NCBI GenBank assembly: GCA_011374735.1
Contig: DRPD01000013.1
Span: 1-5,762, forward strand
Source: Thermopetrobacter sp.
GTDB taxonomy: Bacteria; Pseudomonadota; Alphaproteobacteria; Rhizobiales; Aestuariivirgaceae
Direction: 5' to 3'
DNA length: 5,762 nt
The notes under the pieces were generated by a model, which searched no databases, was not told the origin of the DNA, and saw only the letters and a program-made list of their open reading frames with translations. Both the position numbers and the translations under genes were made by a program. Positions within the stretch are counted from its first letter, which is position 1; each line of letters opens with the position of its first letter. This document shows, piece by piece, positions 4,711 to 5,762 of this stretch.

Positions 4711-5762
4711 ATGAGCGACACCGCGACCACCGTCAGCCACAAGGACATGGCCAACGCCATCCGCGCCCTTTCCATGGACGCGGTGCAGAAGGCCAACTCC
4801 GGCCACCCGGGCATGCCGATGGGCATGGCCGACGTGGCCACCGTGCTGTGGACGAAGCACCTGAAGTTCGACGCCGCGGCGCCGCACTGGGCGGATCGCG
4901 ACCGCTTCGTGCTGTCGGCCGGGCATGGCTCGATGCTGATCTATTCGCTGCTCTATCTCACCGGCTTCAGGCAGGCCACCATCGACGAGATCAGGAACTT
5001 CCGCCAGCTCGGCTCGCGCATGGCGGGGCATCCGGAATACGGCCATCTGGAGGGCGTGGAGATCACCACCGGGCCGCTTGGCTCCGGCATCGCCTCGGCG
5101 GTCGGCATGGCGCTGGCGGAGCGCATGCTCAACGCGCGCTACGGCGACGATCTGGTGGATCATTACACCTGGGTGATCGCCGGCGACGGCTGCCTGATGG
5201 AGGGCGTGTCGCACGAGGCCATCGACCTGGCCGGGCATCTGAAGCTGAACCGGCTGATCGTGCTGTGGGACGACAACTCCATCACCATCGACGGTGCCAC
5301 GGAGGTGTCCACCTCCATGGATCAGTTGAAGCGCTTCGAGGCCGCCGGCTGGAAGACCATGAAGATCGACGGCCATGATCCGGAAGCCATCGACGCGGCG
5401 CTGGCGGAGGCGAAGACCTCCGACCGTCCGGTGCTGATCGCCTGCAAGACCATCATCGGCTATGGCGCGCCCAACAAGCAGGGCACGGAAGCCACCCACG
5501 GCGCGCCGCTGGGCGAGGACGAGGTGGCGGCGACGCGCGCGGCCATCGGCTGGCCGCATCCGCCGTTCGAGATCCCGGACGGCATCCTGAGCGCGTGGCG
5601 GGCCGCCGGCTCCCGTGGCGCCGCCGCGCGGACGGAATGGGAGGGCCGCCTGAACGCTTCCGACAAAAGGGAAGCCTTCGAGCGCGACATGGCCGGCAAG
5701 GCCGGCGAGGAGGCGCTGGCGGCACTCAATGACTTCAAGAAGCAGCTGGCGGAGGAGAAGCC
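4711..5762 (+). CDS. tkt: Transketolase, N-terminal half (3' end beyond window)
   Basis: Partial gene; 350 complete codons of a protein that usually has about 660-670 residues. Transketolase moves two-carbon units between sugar phosphates with thiamine diphosphate and a divalent metal; in the Calvin cycle it makes xylulose and ribose 5-phosphates (cbbT in autotrophs). Visible features are [12 protein letters not shown] (30-41, active-site His32), AGHGSMLIY (70-78), AGHPEYGH (105-112), and the cofactor-binding segment starting GDG (158-160) and ending DDN (187-189), then THGAPLG with His263. The cofactor-binding loop usually read GPLGQG is GPLGSG here (Ser125). The pyrimidine-binding and C-terminal domains lie past the edge. 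The gene follows cbbP by 34 bases with a strong ribosome site, so it is very probably in the same operon, which points to a Calvin-cycle role over a general pentose-phosphate one. Confidence 0.96.
   Translation, partial: MSDTATTVSHKDMANAIRALSMDAVQKANSGHPGMPMGMADVATVLWTKHLKFDAAAPHWADRDRFVLSAGHGSMLIYSLLYLTGFRQATIDEIRNFRQLGSRMAGHPEYGHLEGVEITTGPLGSGIASAVGMALAERMLNARYGDDLVDHYTWVIAGDGCLMEGVSHEAIDLAGHLKLNRLIVLWDDNSITIDGATEVSTSMDQLKRFEAAGWKTMKIDGHDPEAIDAALAEAKTSDRPVLIACKTIIGYGAPNKQGTEATHGAPLGEDEVAATRAAIGWPHPPFEIPDGILSAWRAAGSRGAAARTEWEGRLNASDKREAFERDMAGKAGEEALAALNDFKKQLAEEK

Noticed and set aside
3765..4841. Long minus-strand open frame opposite phosphoribulokinase
   Set aside because: Shadow of a well-conserved cbbP; the His-rich product has no recognisable motif.
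4561..5559. Long minus-strand open frame opposite transketolase
   Set aside because: Overlaps the certain cbbP end and transketolase coding sequence and has shadow-like composition.
1..5762. CRISPR arrays, tRNA/rRNA genes, insertion sequences or attachment sites
   Set aside because: No regularly spaced repeats, cloverleaf-like segments, transposase motifs or terminal repeats were seen; composition is even apart from the 2456-2505 island.

Overview
This is a high-GC proteobacterial window, most likely alphaproteobacterial. The phosphoribulokinase and transketolase closely resemble those of photosynthetic and chemoautotrophic Alphaproteobacteria, and the order cbbR (divergent), cbbF, cbbP, cbbT is the classical Calvin-Benson-Bassham (CBB) layout of that group. 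Species cannot be told from the sequence. RuBisCO is not in the window and probably lies beyond the right edge.

Layout. At the left edge (1-554, minus strand) is the N-terminal part of a pyrophosphate-dependent 6-phosphofructokinase (pfp), running off the window. Divergent from it (717-1487, plus) is a secreted DUF2233/NAGPA-like protein. It converges, with a 15-base gap, on a LysR-type regulator recognisable as CbbR (1503-2417, minus). A roughly 305-base regulatory region (2418-2722) separates cbbR from the plus-strand cbb operon. It holds a very AT-rich island with two matches to the CbbR consensus TNA-N7-TNA and two clear inverted repeats. The operon runs class I-type fructose-bisphosphatase (2723-3739), phosphoribulokinase (3798-4676), then transketolase (from 4711, truncated by the right edge). 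Gaps are short (58 and 34 bases) with no visible terminator.

How the genes fit together. CbbR should sense Calvin-cycle metabolites and switch on the operon. Transketolase and fructose-bisphosphatase belong to the regeneration phase and phosphoribulokinase makes the RuBisCO substrate.

Two points deserve attention. The fructose-bisphosphatase-like protein has unusual residues at several positions that bind catalytic metal in the family (Asn for the second Asp of the DPLDGSSN motif, Ser for the second Glu of the SEE motif, His for the Glu of the YECNP motif). About 2.2 kb away, start to start, lies a pfp with PPi-type active-site residues, an enzyme known to run the fructose-1,6-bisphosphate to fructose-6-phosphate step reversibly. 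Together they raise the possibility that PPi-PFK does some or all of the bisphosphatase work here and that the FBPase homologue has a changed role. This is inference; the residues themselves are read directly.
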